Origin: Romboutsia_C sp015668195
GTDB taxonomy: Bacteria > Bacillota > Clostridia > Peptostreptococcales > Peptostreptococcaceae
Reading direction: 5' to 3'
Assembly (NCBI RefSeq): GCF_015668195.1
Contig: NZ_JADPFC010000005.1
Location: 124,001-188,000 of the forward strand
DNA length: 64,000 nucleotides
Shown here: positions 53,197 through 62,828 of the stretch, one piece after another
Position numbering within the stretch: the stretch's first letter is position 1
Layout: each line of letters starts with the position of its first letter
The notes under the pieces: model-generated
Database searches by the model: none
The model's input: only the letters and a program-made list of their open reading frames with translations
What the model was told of the DNA's origin: nothing
Made by a program: the position numbers and the translations under genes

Positions 53197-55704
53197 ATGT
53201 TCAATAAAAAATGGACACTTAGACATATGGGAGATGTATGTGAAAGCGAATTAAGTAAAAAATTAAAAATTTCCCCGGAAATTAGTCAAATTTTAAAAAA
53301 TAGGGAAATAAATAATGAAAAAGATGCAGAAATATTTATGAATCCATCATTAGAATATTTAAGAGATCCATTTTTAATGAAGGATATGGATAAAGCAGTA
53401 GATAGAATAAAAAAAGCTATAGAAAATAAAGAGAGCATATGGATATATGGAGATTATGATGTAGATGGAGTATCTTCCACTTCAATATTATGTTTATACT
53501 TTGATTCTATTAACTATCCAGTTAATTATTACATACCAAATAGATTAGAAGAAGGATATGGCATAAATGAAGAAGCTATAAGACACATACATAATCAAGG
53601 ATGTAACCTAATGATAAGTGTAGATTGTGGTATTACATCTGTAAAAGAAGTAGAAATAGCAAATGAATTAGGGATAGATGTTATAATAACAGACCACCAT
53701 GAGTGTCAAAGTGAAATACCTAATGCACTAGCTGTTATAAATCCAAAGCAAGAAGATTGTAATTATCCTTTTGATATGCTTTGTGGGTGTGGAGTTGCTT
53801 TTAAATTAATACAAGCTCTTACTCCTAAAGAAGAATTTAAAAATAGTTTATATACATATTTAGAAATAACAACTCTAGCTACTATATGTGATATAGTACC
53901 GCTAGTAGACGAAAATAGAATAATAGTAAAAAATGGTTTAACTCTTATGTCTAAGGGCAATAATATAGGCTTAAGGGAACTTATAAAGGTTTGTGGAGTG
54001 GAAACAGATAAAATAGGTTCATCTCATATAGGATTTTCTATAGGGCCTAGAATAAACGCATCAGGTAGACTAGGATACTCAATGTTAGGAGTTGAATTAT
54101 TTACTACAAAAGATACAGAAAAAGCTAAAGAAATAGCTATGTTATTAGAAGAAAAAAATAATGAAAGACAGCTAATAGAAGGAAAAATGTATCAAGAAGC
54201 AGAGGCTATAATAGAGGCTAATGAAAAGTACAAGACTGACAAAGTGCTAGTTATAGCTAATGAAGGGTGGCAACATGGAGTTATTGGTATAGTTGCATCA
54301 AAGCTTACAGAAAAATATTACAAGCCAACAATACTACTAACTATAGAAGATGGTGAAGCTACAGGCTCAGCTAGGTCTATAAAAGGATTTAGTATATTTG
54401 ATGCACTTGTAAGATGTAAAGATTTATTAAATAAGTTTGGTGGACATGAACAAGCAGCAGGTTTGTCTTTAGATAAAGAAAATATAGACAAGCTTTCTGA
54501 TGAAGTTAATAAGTTTGCAGATTATAAACTTAATGAAGAAGATTTAATAGAAAATATAAAAGCAGAACTTGAATTAAAAGAAGAATCTATAAGTTTAGAA
54601 TTAGTAGAAGAACTTCATAAGCTAGAACCATATGGATTAAATAATCCTAACCCTAGATTTATAGTAAGAGATGCAATACTTAAAAGTATAATAACTATGG
54701 GAAAAAATAAACAACATATAAAGTTTACTATAGAAAAAGAAAAGTCTTATGAATGTATAGGATTTAATATGGCATACCTTAAAGAAAGATATATGCCAGG
54801 GGATAAGGTAGATGTACTTTTCCAATTAGATGAAAATAATTTTATGGGAAGAAGAAGTATTCAATTTTTATTAAAAGATATAAGAATGTCTTATCCTAAA
54901 AGTAGTAGTACAAATGAAGATATAATTGAACTATTTTCAAAGACTATACCTAATGAAAATTGCTTATATGATATAAATGAAATTGATAAAAATTTATTAT
55001 ATGAAAGATTTGGATTTAATAATATAGATGAAATGATAAATGGCAATAAAGATATTAATATATTTGATTATATAACTAAAGATACCTTAGTTATAGCAAA
55101 TACTATAAATGGGTTTTATAGAGCTATATCAGATATATCATTAGTAGATGAAGATATAATAGATGGATTTGACATAAACTACAACGAAATTATGTCAAAT
55201 AGTGATAAACTTCAGCTTATATTCTCTCCAAATATTGAAAAAATTAATATAAAAAGATATAATAATATTATTCTTTATGATTATTTGTATAATATGGGTG
55301 ACTATTCTCATTTATACGAAAAGGCGAATAATGAGGCTATAATTATCAAATATTATAGTCAAACGGATTTACTATATCTAAACAATATTGTAAATAATTT
55401 AATTCCAGAAAGAGAAGAATTTATATACGTATATAAATTTATGCTTTCAAATAAAGAGATAAATGTTGACTTTAGAGATATAAAGAAGGTATTTAATATA
55501 ATACCTTTAAAAGTATTTACAATATTAAAAGTGTTTAAGGAATTATTATTATTAGATTTTGAGTTTGTACATGATGACTTACTAAATACAAAATCTATAC
55601 ATATAAAGTTATTACCAAAACCAGACAAAAAATTAAATTTAGATGAAAGTAAAATACTTAAAAACTTAAAAACTTTAAACGAGAAATACAGAGAAAGTTA
55701 TTAG
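53197..55704 (+). CDS. recJ: Single-stranded-DNA-specific exonuclease RecJ
   Basis: 835 residues. A 5'-3' ssDNA exonuclease in repair. Catalytic motifs: IWIYGDYDVDGVSS near 88, ISVDCGIT near 145, ITDHHE near 170, and the DHHA1 part with GGHEQAAGLSL near 418. The OB-fold domain follows and then a long C-terminal extension (about 565-835), larger than in E. coli RecJ but known in Firmicutes. AAGGGGGAG precedes the ATG. apt follows after 14 bp. Confidence 0.95.
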   Translation: MFNKKWTLRHMGDVCESELSKKLKISPEISQILKNREINNEKDAEIFMNPSLEYLRDPFLMKDMDKAVDRIKKAIENKESIWIYGDYDVDGVSSTSILCLYFDSINYPVNYYIPNRLEEGYGINEEAIRHIHNQGCNLMISVDCGITSVKEVEIANELGIDVIITDHHECQSEIPNALAVINPKQEDCNYPFDMLCGCGVAFKLIQALTPKEEFKNSLYTYLEITTLATICDIVPLVDENRIIVKNGLTLMSKGNNIGLRELIKVCGVETDKIGSSHIGFSIGPRINASGRLGYSMLGVELFTTKDTEKAKEIAMLLEEKNNERQLIEGKMYQEAEAIIEANEKYKTDKVLVIANEGWQHGVIGIVASKLTEKYYKPTILLTIEDGEATGSARSIKGFSIFDALVRCKDLLNKFGGHEQAAGLSLDKENIDKLSDEVNKFADYKLNEEDLIENIKAELELKEESISLELVEELHKLEPYGLNNPNPRFIVRDAILKSIITMGKNKQHIKFTIEKEKSYECIGFNMAYLKERYMPGDKVDVLFQLDENNFMGRRSIQFLLKDIRMSYPKSSSTNEDIIELFSKTIPNENCLYDINEIDKNLLYERFGFNNIDEMINGNKDINIFDYITKDTLVIANTINGFYRAISDISLVDEDIIDGFDINYNEIMSNSDKLQLIFSPNIEKINIKRYNNIILYDYLYNMGDYSHLYEKANNEAIIIKYYSQTDLLYLNNIVNNLIPEREEFIYVYKFMLSNKEINVDFRDIKKVFNIIPLKVFTILKVFKELLLLDFEFVHDDLLNTKSIHIKLLPKPDKKLNLDESKILKNLKTLNEKYRESY

Positions 55705-55718
55705 GAGGAGCAATTGTA

Positions 55719-56231
55719 ATGGATTTAAAACAAAAGATAAGAGAAATCAAAGACTTCCCAAAAGAAGGAGTAAGTTTTAAGGATATAACTACATTAATGC
55801 AAGACGGAGAAGCTTTTAAATATGCTATAGATGAATTTATAAAAAATTTAAAAGATAAAAACATAGACATAGTAGTAGGACCTGAAGCGAGAGGTTTCTT
55901 AACAGGAACTCCAGTTGCTTATGGAATGGGAGTTGGATTTGTCCCAGTTAGAAAGCCAGGAAAATTACCATATGAAACAGAAAGTTATCAGTACGGATTA
56001 GAATATGGTAGTGACACTTTACAAATACATAAAGATGCTATAAAGCCAGGACAAAGAGTAGCAATAGTTGATGATTTATTAGCTACTGGAGGAACTATGG
56101 AAGCTGCAGCGGCTCTAATAGAAAAATTAGGTGGAGAAGTTGTATCTATGCAATTCTTAATAGAATTAGAGTCCTTAAATGGAAGAGAAAAGCTATCTAA
56201 ATACGATGTAAATTCTCTAATAAAATATTAA
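55719..56231 (+). CDS. apt: Adenine phosphoribosyltransferase
   Basis: 170 residues. Salvages adenine to AMP using PRPP. DFPKEGVSFKDITTL at the N-terminus, VVGPEARGFL near 50, and the PRPP site VAIVDDLLATGGTMEAA near 120. AGGAGG precedes the ATG. The recJ-apt-relA order is conserved in many Firmicutes. Confidence 0.96.
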   Translation: MDLKQKIREIKDFPKEGVSFKDITTLMQDGEAFKYAIDEFIKNLKDKNIDIVVGPEARGFLTGTPVAYGMGVGFVPVRKPGKLPYETESYQYGLEYGSDTLQIHKDAIKPGQRVAIVDDLLATGGTMEAAAALIEKLGGEVVSMQFLIELESLNGREKLSKYDVNSLIKY

Positions 56232-56267
56232 TAAATTAGATTATTTTACAAAGGTGCTTAAAGGCAT

Positions 56268-56304
56268 TACTAAAATAGTTGGTATTATACCAACTATTTT
56301 AGTA
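56268..56304 (+). terminator. Hairpin after apt, possible terminator
   Basis: A 17-bp perfect stem with a TTA loop. Only four T within the arm and no T tract after it, so termination may be partial. Confidence 0.5.
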
Positions 56305-56423
56305 TAAAGAATTAAAATGTTTACACAATAGGATTAAAAAGGTATTAAATTAATATAGGGTTTTGTTTCTTTGAGTAAATGAATGAGGCTTTATAAAATT
56401 ACATATGTAAAATAGGTGGTATT

Positions 56424-58634
56424 ATGCATGATAAGGAATTACAAGAATTAATAGAAAAAATAAAAGGTTATGCTCCAAATGCTGATATAGATTTAGTAAA
56501 AAAAGCTTATTATCTTGGTAAAAAAGCACATGAAGGTCAATTTAGAAAGTCTGGTGAACCTTATTTCATTCATCCTCTAGCAGTTGCCAATATACTAGCA
56601 GACATGGAACTTGATATAGAAACTATAGCAGCAGGAATATTACATGACGTTGTTGAAGATACGGACTATACTTATGAAGATATAGAAAAAGAATTTTCTC
56701 AAGAAATTGCCAATTTAGTGGACGGAGTAACTAAACTTGGACAAATTAAGTATCAATCAAAAGAAGAAACACAGGCAGAAAATCTAAGAAAAATGTTTAT
56801 GGCTATGGCTAAGGATATAAGAGTTATACTTATAAAATTAGCAGATAGACTTCACAACATGAGAACTTTAAAATTTATGCCTCCAGAAAAAGCAAAATCA
56901 AAAGCAAAAGAAACACTTGAAATCTATGGGGGAATAGCAAATAGATTAGGTATTTCTAAAATAAAATGGGAATTAGAAGACTTGGCACTTAGATATATAG
57001 ACCCAGACGGTTACTATGAATTAGTTGAAAAAGTAGCTAAAAAAAGAAGCCAAAGAGAAGAGTATATAAAAAAAGTTTTAAGTATATTAGATGAAAAATT
57101 AAAATCTGTAAATATACCATACAATGTATATGGAAGACCTAAGCATTTTTATAGCATATACAGTAAGATGAAAAACAAAGACAAGGGATTTGAAGAAATT
57201 TATGATTTAACAGCAGTCAGAATAATAGTAGATAATGTTAAAGATTGTTATGCAGTACTTGGAATGGTACATACATTATGGAAGCCAATTCCAGGAAGAT
57301 TTAAAGATTATATAGCAATGCCAAAACCTAATATGTATCAAAGTCTTCATACCACTGTTATAGGACCAGATGGAGAGCCTGTAGAGATACAAATAAGAAC
57401 AAAAGAAATGCATCAAATAGCTGAATACGGGATTGCAGCTCACTGGAAATATAAAGAAGGTAAAACTCAAGATACAAGACAAAATGTAGAAGAGAAACTT
57501 CAATGGTTAAGACAAATGATGGAGTGGGAAAAAGATCTAAAAGATCCTCAAGAGTTTTTAGATGCTCTTAAAGATGATGTATTTAGTAGTCAAGTTTATG
57601 TATTCACTCCAAGGGGGGACGTCATAGAACTTCCAGCAGGTGCAACTCCAATAGACTTTGCTTATAGAGTGCATACTAATGTAGGTAATAAATGTGTTGG
57701 AGCTAAGATAGACGGAAGAATAGTTCCTATTGATTATAAATTACAAAATGGAAATATAGTGGAAATATTAACTTCTTCAAATTCAAATGGACCAAGTAGA
57801 GACTGGATTAATATAGTAAAAACACCAAATGCTAAAAGTAGAATAAGACAGTGGTTTAAAAAGGAAAGAAGAGAAGAAAATATTGAACGTGGAAATTTAA
57901 TACTTGAAAAAGAATTTAAAAAATATAATATACCAGCAAAAGAAGCTTGTATAGAAAAGTACCTAGGTCAAGTGGCTAAAAAATTCAATCAACAAACTGT
58001 AGAGGATTTAATAGCTACTATTGGTTATGGTGGAATAATGGCATCACAAGTTGTTCCAAAGGTAAGAGAATTATACGAAAAAGAAGTCAAAAAAACTAAA
58101 AAAGAACAAGAAGCAAATGCTGTAGAGGACTTAAAGAATCACAATTTAACAGATTCTGAATATAAGAAAAAGAGAAAGAATACATCTCAAGGAGTAACAG
58201 TAAAGGGACTTGATAATATATTAGTTAGATTTGCAAAATGTTGTAATCCACTTCCAGGTGATGAAATAGTAGGATATGTTACAAAAGGTAGAGGTGTAGC
58301 TGTTCATAGAAAAGACTGTCCTAATGCAAATGTAAATGGAGACTTCTTTAAAAATAGATTATTAGAAGTTGAATGGTGTAACTCGGAAAGTAGTAGATTT
58401 GAAGCAGAAATTCAAATAAAAGGTGTAGATAGAAAAGGTATAATTAATGATATAACTCATGCTGTAGCAGTTGAAAAAGTAGGATTTAATGGTATAAATG
58501 CCAGAAAAGGAAAAGAAGGTATTATAAATGTTAATCTACTTATTGAAGTTGATAATATAGATGAGCTAAATTTATTAATGAAAAAGATAAAATCTATACC
58601 AGGAATAGAAGATGTATATAGAGTAATAAACTAG
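56424..58634 (+). CDS. Bifunctional (p)ppGpp synthetase/hydrolase, RelA/SpoT family
   Basis: 736 residues, the long Rel protein of the stringent response. HD hydrolase domain (FIHPLAVANILADM, GILHDVVEDT near 70), synthetase domain (RPKHFYSIYSKM, YDLTAVRIIV near 265), TGS domain (VFTPRGDVIELPAGATPIDFAY near 395), a zinc-finger/helical part and the ACT domain at the end (GINDITHAVAVEKVGFNGINARKG type). Both catalytic halves look intact. AGGTGG precedes the ATG. dtd follows after 11 bp, as in many Firmicutes. Confidence 0.96.
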   Translation: MHDKELQELIEKIKGYAPNADIDLVKKAYYLGKKAHEGQFRKSGEPYFIHPLAVANILADMELDIETIAAGILHDVVEDTDYTYEDIEKEFSQEIANLVDGVTKLGQIKYQSKEETQAENLRKMFMAMAKDIRVILIKLADRLHNMRTLKFMPPEKAKSKAKETLEIYGGIANRLGISKIKWELEDLALRYIDPDGYYELVEKVAKKRSQREEYIKKVLSILDEKLKSVNIPYNVYGRPKHFYSIYSKMKNKDKGFEEIYDLTAVRIIVDNVKDCYAVLGMVHTLWKPIPGRFKDYIAMPKPNMYQSLHTTVIGPDGEPVEIQIRTKEMHQIAEYGIAAHWKYKEGKTQDTRQNVEEKLQWLRQMMEWEKDLKDPQEFLDALKDDVFSSQVYVFTPRGDVIELPAGATPIDFAYRVHTNVGNKCVGAKIDGRIVPIDYKLQNGNIVEILTSSNSNGPSRDWINIVKTPNAKSRIRQWFKKERREENIERGNLILEKEFKKYNIPAKEACIEKYLGQVAKKFNQQTVEDLIATIGYGGIMASQVVPKVRELYEKEVKKTKKEQEANAVEDLKNHNLTDSEYKKKRKNTSQGVTVKGLDNILVRFAKCCNPLPGDEIVGYVTKGRGVAVHRKDCPNANVNGDFFKNRLLEVEWCNSESSRFEAEIQIKGVDRKGIINDITHAVAVEKVGFNGINARKGKEGIINVNLLIEVDNIDELNLLMKKIKSIPGIEDVYRVIN

Positions 58635-58645
58635 GAGGAAGGACT

Positions 58646-59095
58646 ATGAGAGCAGTTGTACAAAGAGTATCATCATCTAAAGTTAAAGTAGGTGATCGTG
58701 TTACAGGCCAAATAAACAAGGGACTACTTGTTTTACTTGGAGTAACTCATGAAGATACATCTAAAGATGTTGATTACATGATAGATAAAATACTAAACCT
58801 AAGAATTTTTGAAGATGAAAATGAAAAAATGAACTTATCTCTTAAAGATGTAGGTGGAGAACTTTTAGTGGTTTCACAATTTACCTTATATGGTGATTGT
58901 AGAAAAGGAAAAAGACCAAGCTTTACAAATGCAGCAAGACCAGATGTTGCAACTAAACTTTATGAAGAGTTTGTACAAAAAGCAAAGAATAATGATATAG
59001 TAGTTGGAACTGGTGAGTTTGGTGCTCATATGATGGTAGATTTAACTAATGATGGACCAGTTACAATATTATTAGAGTCAAATAAAGCTTTCTAG
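58646..59095 (+). CDS. dtd: D-aminoacyl-tRNA deacylase
   Basis: 149 residues. Removes D-amino acids from tRNA. MRAVVQRVSSSKVKV, SQFTLYGDCRKGKRPSF near 78 and the cross-subunit Gly-cisPro motif (here NDGPVT near 136) are present. AGGAGG precedes the ATG. Part of the relA-dtd-MBL gene run. Confidence 0.96.
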   Translation: MRAVVQRVSSSKVKVGDRVTGQINKGLLVLLGVTHEDTSKDVDYMIDKILNLRIFEDENEKMNLSLKDVGGELLVVSQFTLYGDCRKGKRPSFTNAARPDVATKLYEEFVQKAKNNDIVVGTGEFGAHMMVDLTNDGPVTILLESNKAF

Positions 59096-59107
59096 GGGGA
59101 TTTAAAA

Positions 59108-59731
59108 ATGAAAATAGAAAAAATACTTGAACCAAGCTTTGGTGAAAATATGTATATATTAGTAGATGAAGAAACTAAAAAATGTGCAGTAGTAGACCCA
59201 GGTGGAGCAGAAGATAAGATATTAAGTTATATAAAAAATAATGGTTTAATACTTGAGTATATATTATTAACTCATGGACATGGAGATCATATAGGTGCAG
59301 TAAAATCTATAAGAGAAAAGACAGGTGCTAAGGTAGTTGCACATACAGATGAAAAAGAGTTATTAAATGATAATAGAAAAAATTTAAGTTGTATGATGCC
59401 ACATTGCGGACCTCAAGAATTAGATGCTGACATATATGTAAATGATAAAGAAAAATTAACATTAGGTAATTTAAAACTATCATTTATACATACACCAGGA
59501 CATACAAAAGGTGGAATGTGTATAAGAGTTAATGATGATATGTTTACTGGAGATACTTTATTTGCAGGGAGTATAGGTAGAACAGATTTTATTGGAGGAA
59601 GTTATAAAGAGTTAGAAAAATCTCTTAAGAAGTTATCAAAATATGAAAATGACGTTAAAATTCATCCAGGTCATGGACCAAGTTCTACTTTAGGAATAGA
59701 AAAGACGAGCAATCCATATATGAGCAGATAA
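59108..59731 (+). CDS. MBL-fold metallo-hydrolase (glyoxalase II-like)
   Basis: 207 residues. LTHGHGDHIGA near 58 is the zinc motif HxHxDH; other ligands are His in FIHTPGHTKGGM, Asp in DDMFTGDTLFAG and the final His in IHPGHGPSST. It resembles glyoxalase II-type thioester hydrolases of the YcbL/YqgX group. The gene follows dtd by 12 bp with GGGGG upstream of the ATG. The substrate is not known. Confidence 0.92.
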   Translation: MKIEKILEPSFGENMYILVDEETKKCAVVDPGGAEDKILSYIKNNGLILEYILLTHGHGDHIGAVKSIREKTGAKVVAHTDEKELLNDNRKNLSCMMPHCGPQELDADIYVNDKEKLTLGNLKLSFIHTPGHTKGGMCIRVNDDMFTGDTLFAGSIGRTDFIGGSYKELEKSLKKLSKYENDVKIHPGHGPSSTLGIEKTSNPYMSR

Positions 59732-59778
59732 AAAATAATTGCTCCAATAACTTATGGATAATATATAACTAAAGTTTT

Positions 59779-59805
59779 AAAAGATAGCTATATTAGCTAT
59801 CTTTT
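59779..59805 (+). terminator. Rho-independent terminator-like hairpin
   Basis: A 12-bp stem AAAAGATAGCTA/TAGCTATCTTTT with a TAT loop. Confidence 0.7.
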
Positions 59806-59861
59806 AGGCATTTAAGTAACTTAAAGTAAATTTAACTATTATGTTAAGAAGGAGCAAGAAA

Positions 59862-61334
59862 ATGATAGGTGTAGTTTTAAAAGGACATGATTATAAATAT
59901 GAAGTAGCTGAATTAATAAAACTATTTACTACGGATTTTGAATTTGTAGAAAGAAAAAGTTTCGGAAGAATATTAACAAACACATTATTAACATATAATG
60001 ATACAATAATCGCTAAAACTGAATACTATGAAAATTATGATTTAAAGTATGAGTTTAGAGACCATATAAACATAAGTGGATTAAATGAACAAGAAATAAA
60101 AAAAGCTACAAAAGAAACTATAAAAAGAAGTATATTTAAAGTTTTACAAAATAGATTAAACTCATATGTACCTTGGGGGATACTAACAGGTATAAGACCT
60201 GTTAAGATAGTACACACTCTATTAGACCAAGGTGTAGATGAAGAGTCGATAAGAGAAATATTAAAAGAAAAATACTATATAATGGATGAAAAAATAGACT
60301 TAAGCCTAGAAATTGCAAAAAGAGAAAGAGTATTTATATATCCAATAGATAAAAATAAAATTTCTTTATATGTAGGTATACCATTTTGTCCAACAAGATG
60401 CTACTATTGCTCATTCCCAGCAAATCCATTAAAACAATTTGGACATTTAAGAAAAGAATATGTAGATAAGCTTATAGAAGAAATAAAGGGACTTTCTAAA
60501 ATATTAAAAGACACTAATAAAGAAATAGAAACATTATATATTGGTGGAGGAACTCCAACAGCCTTAGAAAAAGAAGAACTAGATACTTTAATAACTGCTT
60601 TATTTAAAGAGTTAGATTTAAGTAGGATAAAAGAATTTACAGTAGAAGCAGGAAGACCTGATACTATAACTAGAGAAAAATTAGAAGTTCTTAAAAAGCA
60701 TAATGTAGATAGAATAAGTATAAATCCTCAAACTATGAATGATGAAACATTAGCTAAGATAGGTAGAGACCATACTGTAGCTGATATAGTGGATTGTTTT
60801 AATATGGCAAGAGAAATAGGATTTGATAATATAAATATGGATATCATATTAGGTCTTGTAGATGAAGATTTAGATATGGTTAGAAATACTTTAGAAGAAA
60901 TCAAAAAACTTTCACCAGAAAGTTTAACAGTACATACATTAGCTATAAAAAGGGCATCTAATCTAAAAGAAAATCTAGATAAATACGAACTTACAAGATA
61001 TGAAGAAATGATAAAGATGATAGATTTATCAATGGAATATGCTCGTGATATGGGACTTAATCCATATTATATGTACCGTCAAAAGCATATGTTAGGAAAC
61101 TTAGAAAACATAGGATATGCTAAAGAAGGTTATGAATGTATATATAACATTCAAATAATGGAAGAGAAGCAAAGTAACTATGCAGTAGGTGCTGGATCTA
61201 TATCAAAATTTGTATATGTTGATGAAGATAGAATAGAAAGAGTTGACAATGTTAAAAATGTAGAGCAATATATAGACAGAGTTGATGAAATGATAGAAAG
61301 AAAGAGAAAGGAGATATACAAAAATGTTAACTAA
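59862..61334 (+). CDS. hemZ: Coproporphyrinogen dehydrogenase HemZ (radical SAM)
   Basis: 490 residues. The SAM cluster motif is CPTRCYYC with C176, C180 and C183; GGGTPTAL and SINPQTMND follow. The long N-terminal part (about 165 residues) is the HemZ-type extension that distinguishes it from HemW. HemZ is described as an oxygen-independent coproporphyrinogen oxidase-like enzyme, but its actual role in clostridia without full heme synthesis is doubtful. The ATG at 59862 has AAGAAGGAG upstream; an ATG 21 bases earlier does not. It overlaps hisS by 11 bp. Confidence 0.9.
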   Translation: MIGVVLKGHDYKYEVAELIKLFTTDFEFVERKSFGRILTNTLLTYNDTIIAKTEYYENYDLKYEFRDHINISGLNEQEIKKATKETIKRSIFKVLQNRLNSYVPWGILTGIRPVKIVHTLLDQGVDEESIREILKEKYYIMDEKIDLSLEIAKRERVFIYPIDKNKISLYVGIPFCPTRCYYCSFPANPLKQFGHLRKEYVDKLIEEIKGLSKILKDTNKEIETLYIGGGTPTALEKEELDTLITALFKELDLSRIKEFTVEAGRPDTITREKLEVLKKHNVDRISINPQTMNDETLAKIGRDHTVADIVDCFNMAREIGFDNINMDIILGLVDEDLDMVRNTLEEIKKLSPESLTVHTLAIKRASNLKENLDKYELTRYEEMIKMIDLSMEYARDMGLNPYYMYRQKHMLGNLENIGYAKEGYECIYNIQIMEEKQSNYAVGAGSISKFVYVDEDRIERVDNVKNVEQYIDRVDEMIERKRKEIYKNVN

Positions 61335-62586
61335 AGCTCCAAGAGGAACTAAAGACATAACTCCAAAAGATGCTTACAAATGGAATTATGTTGAAAATAA
61401 ATTTAGAGAGGTATGTGCATTATTTGGATACGAAGAAATGAGAACTCCAATATTTGAACATACAGAATTATTCAAAAGAAGTGTTGGAGATACAACTGAC
61501 ATAGTACAAAAGGAAATGTATTCTTTTGAAGATAAAGGTAAAAGAGATATAACTTTAAAGCCAGAGGGAACTGCTGGTGTAGTTAGAGCATTTATAGAAA
61601 ATAAATTATATGCAGAAACTCAACCAACAAAGTTATTTTATATGACACCTTGCTTTAGATATGAAAGACCACAAGCAGGAAGACAAAGACAATTCCACCA
61701 ATTTGGAATAGAAGCTTTAGGAAGTGACAAACCATCATTAGATGCAGAAGTAATAGCTTTAGCTGTTCAATTTTTCAATGAAGTTGGTCTTAAAGATTTA
61801 GTAGTTAGCATAAACTCTGTTGGATGTCCAACTTGTAGAGCTAAATACAACGAAATACTAAAAGCATACTTAGACTCAAAAGCAGATGTATTATGTGAAA
61901 CTTGCTTAGAAAGAAAAGATAAAAATCCAATGAGAGTTATAGATTGCAAGAATCCTACATGTCAAGAAAACTTACAAGATGTACCTTTTATGGTAGATCA
62001 CTTATGTGATGAATGTAGCGAGCACTTTAAAAAAGTACAAGAGTACTTAACTGAAATGGAAATAAACTATGTAGTTGACAAAAAAATTGTTAGAGGACTT
62101 GATTACTACAAGAAAACTGCTTTTGAAATAATATCAAATGATATTGGTGCTCAAAGTACAGTTTGTGGTGGAGGAAGATACGACGGACTAGTAGAACAAA
62201 TTGGAGGACCTAAAGGAGTTAGTGGTATAGGATTTGGTCTAGGAGTTGAAAGATTATTATTAACTTTAGAAAATAATAATATAGAAATAGAAAACCCACA
62301 TGCTATGGATATATTCATAGTAACAATAGGAGATAAAGCTAAAACTAAGAGCTTTAAAATATTAAAAGATTTAAGAAGTGAACATATAAGTGCTGAAAAT
62401 GACCACTTAGATAGAAGCGTTAAGGCACAATTTAAGTACTCAGATAAAATAAATGCAAAATTCACTATAGTTATAGGTGATGATGAGTTAGAAAATGATA
62501 GTGCTACACTTAAAAATATGGCTACATCAGAGCAAACTACTATAAAACTAAGTGATATAGTTAAAGAATTAAAGGAAAGATTATAA
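61324..62586 (+). CDS. hisS: Histidyl-tRNA synthetase
   Basis: 420 residues, class II. LTKAPRGTKDITP at the N-terminus, motif 2 (CFRYERPQAGRQRQFHQFG near 113), the histidine motif RGLDYYKKTAFE near 259 and motif 3 (GIGFGLGVERLLL near 305) are present. The C-terminal anticodon domain is complete. A cysteine-rich insert (CPTCRAKY, CETCLERK, CDECSEHF) as in other Firmicutes may hold a zinc. AAAGGAGA precedes the ATG. Confidence 0.97.
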   Translation: MLTKAPRGTKDITPKDAYKWNYVENKFREVCALFGYEEMRTPIFEHTELFKRSVGDTTDIVQKEMYSFEDKGKRDITLKPEGTAGVVRAFIENKLYAETQPTKLFYMTPCFRYERPQAGRQRQFHQFGIEALGSDKPSLDAEVIALAVQFFNEVGLKDLVVSINSVGCPTCRAKYNEILKAYLDSKADVLCETCLERKDKNPMRVIDCKNPTCQENLQDVPFMVDHLCDECSEHFKKVQEYLTEMEINYVVDKKIVRGLDYYKKTAFEIISNDIGAQSTVCGGGRYDGLVEQIGGPKGVSGIGFGLGVERLLLTLENNNIEIENPHAMDIFIVTIGDKAKTKSFKILKDLRSEHISAENDHLDRSVKAQFKYSDKINAKFTIVIGDDELENDSATLKNMATSEQTTIKLSDIVKELKERL

Positions 62587-62612
62587 TTTGTAAGGGATTA
62601 TACAATTTTAAA

Positions 62613-62640
62613 TATAATTTATGATATATCATAAATTATA
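62613..62640. repeat. 28-bp perfect AT palindrome between hisS and aspS
   Basis: TATAATTTATGATA and its exact inverse. No T tract follows, so a normal terminator is unlikely. The 240-bp gap shows no T-box signature. Confidence 0.5.
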
Positions 62641-62828
62641 GAAAGCCAATTTTAAATGGACAAGTAAATTGTAGTAATGATAAAATATTAAATTATAATA
62701 AGTCTTATATAAAATGTCTTAAAGAAAGACTTTTGAAGCACATATAAAAGATTATATATCAATAATTTTTAATAAATATAGTTTATTATGTGTTATAGGA
62801 AATTTAAAGAAAGCCTGGAGGGTAAATA

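Noticed and set aside
62587..62828. T-box leader before aspS
   Set aside because: No AGGGTGG-type T-box sequence or antiterminator/terminator pair can be seen in this gap; only an AT palindrome is present.
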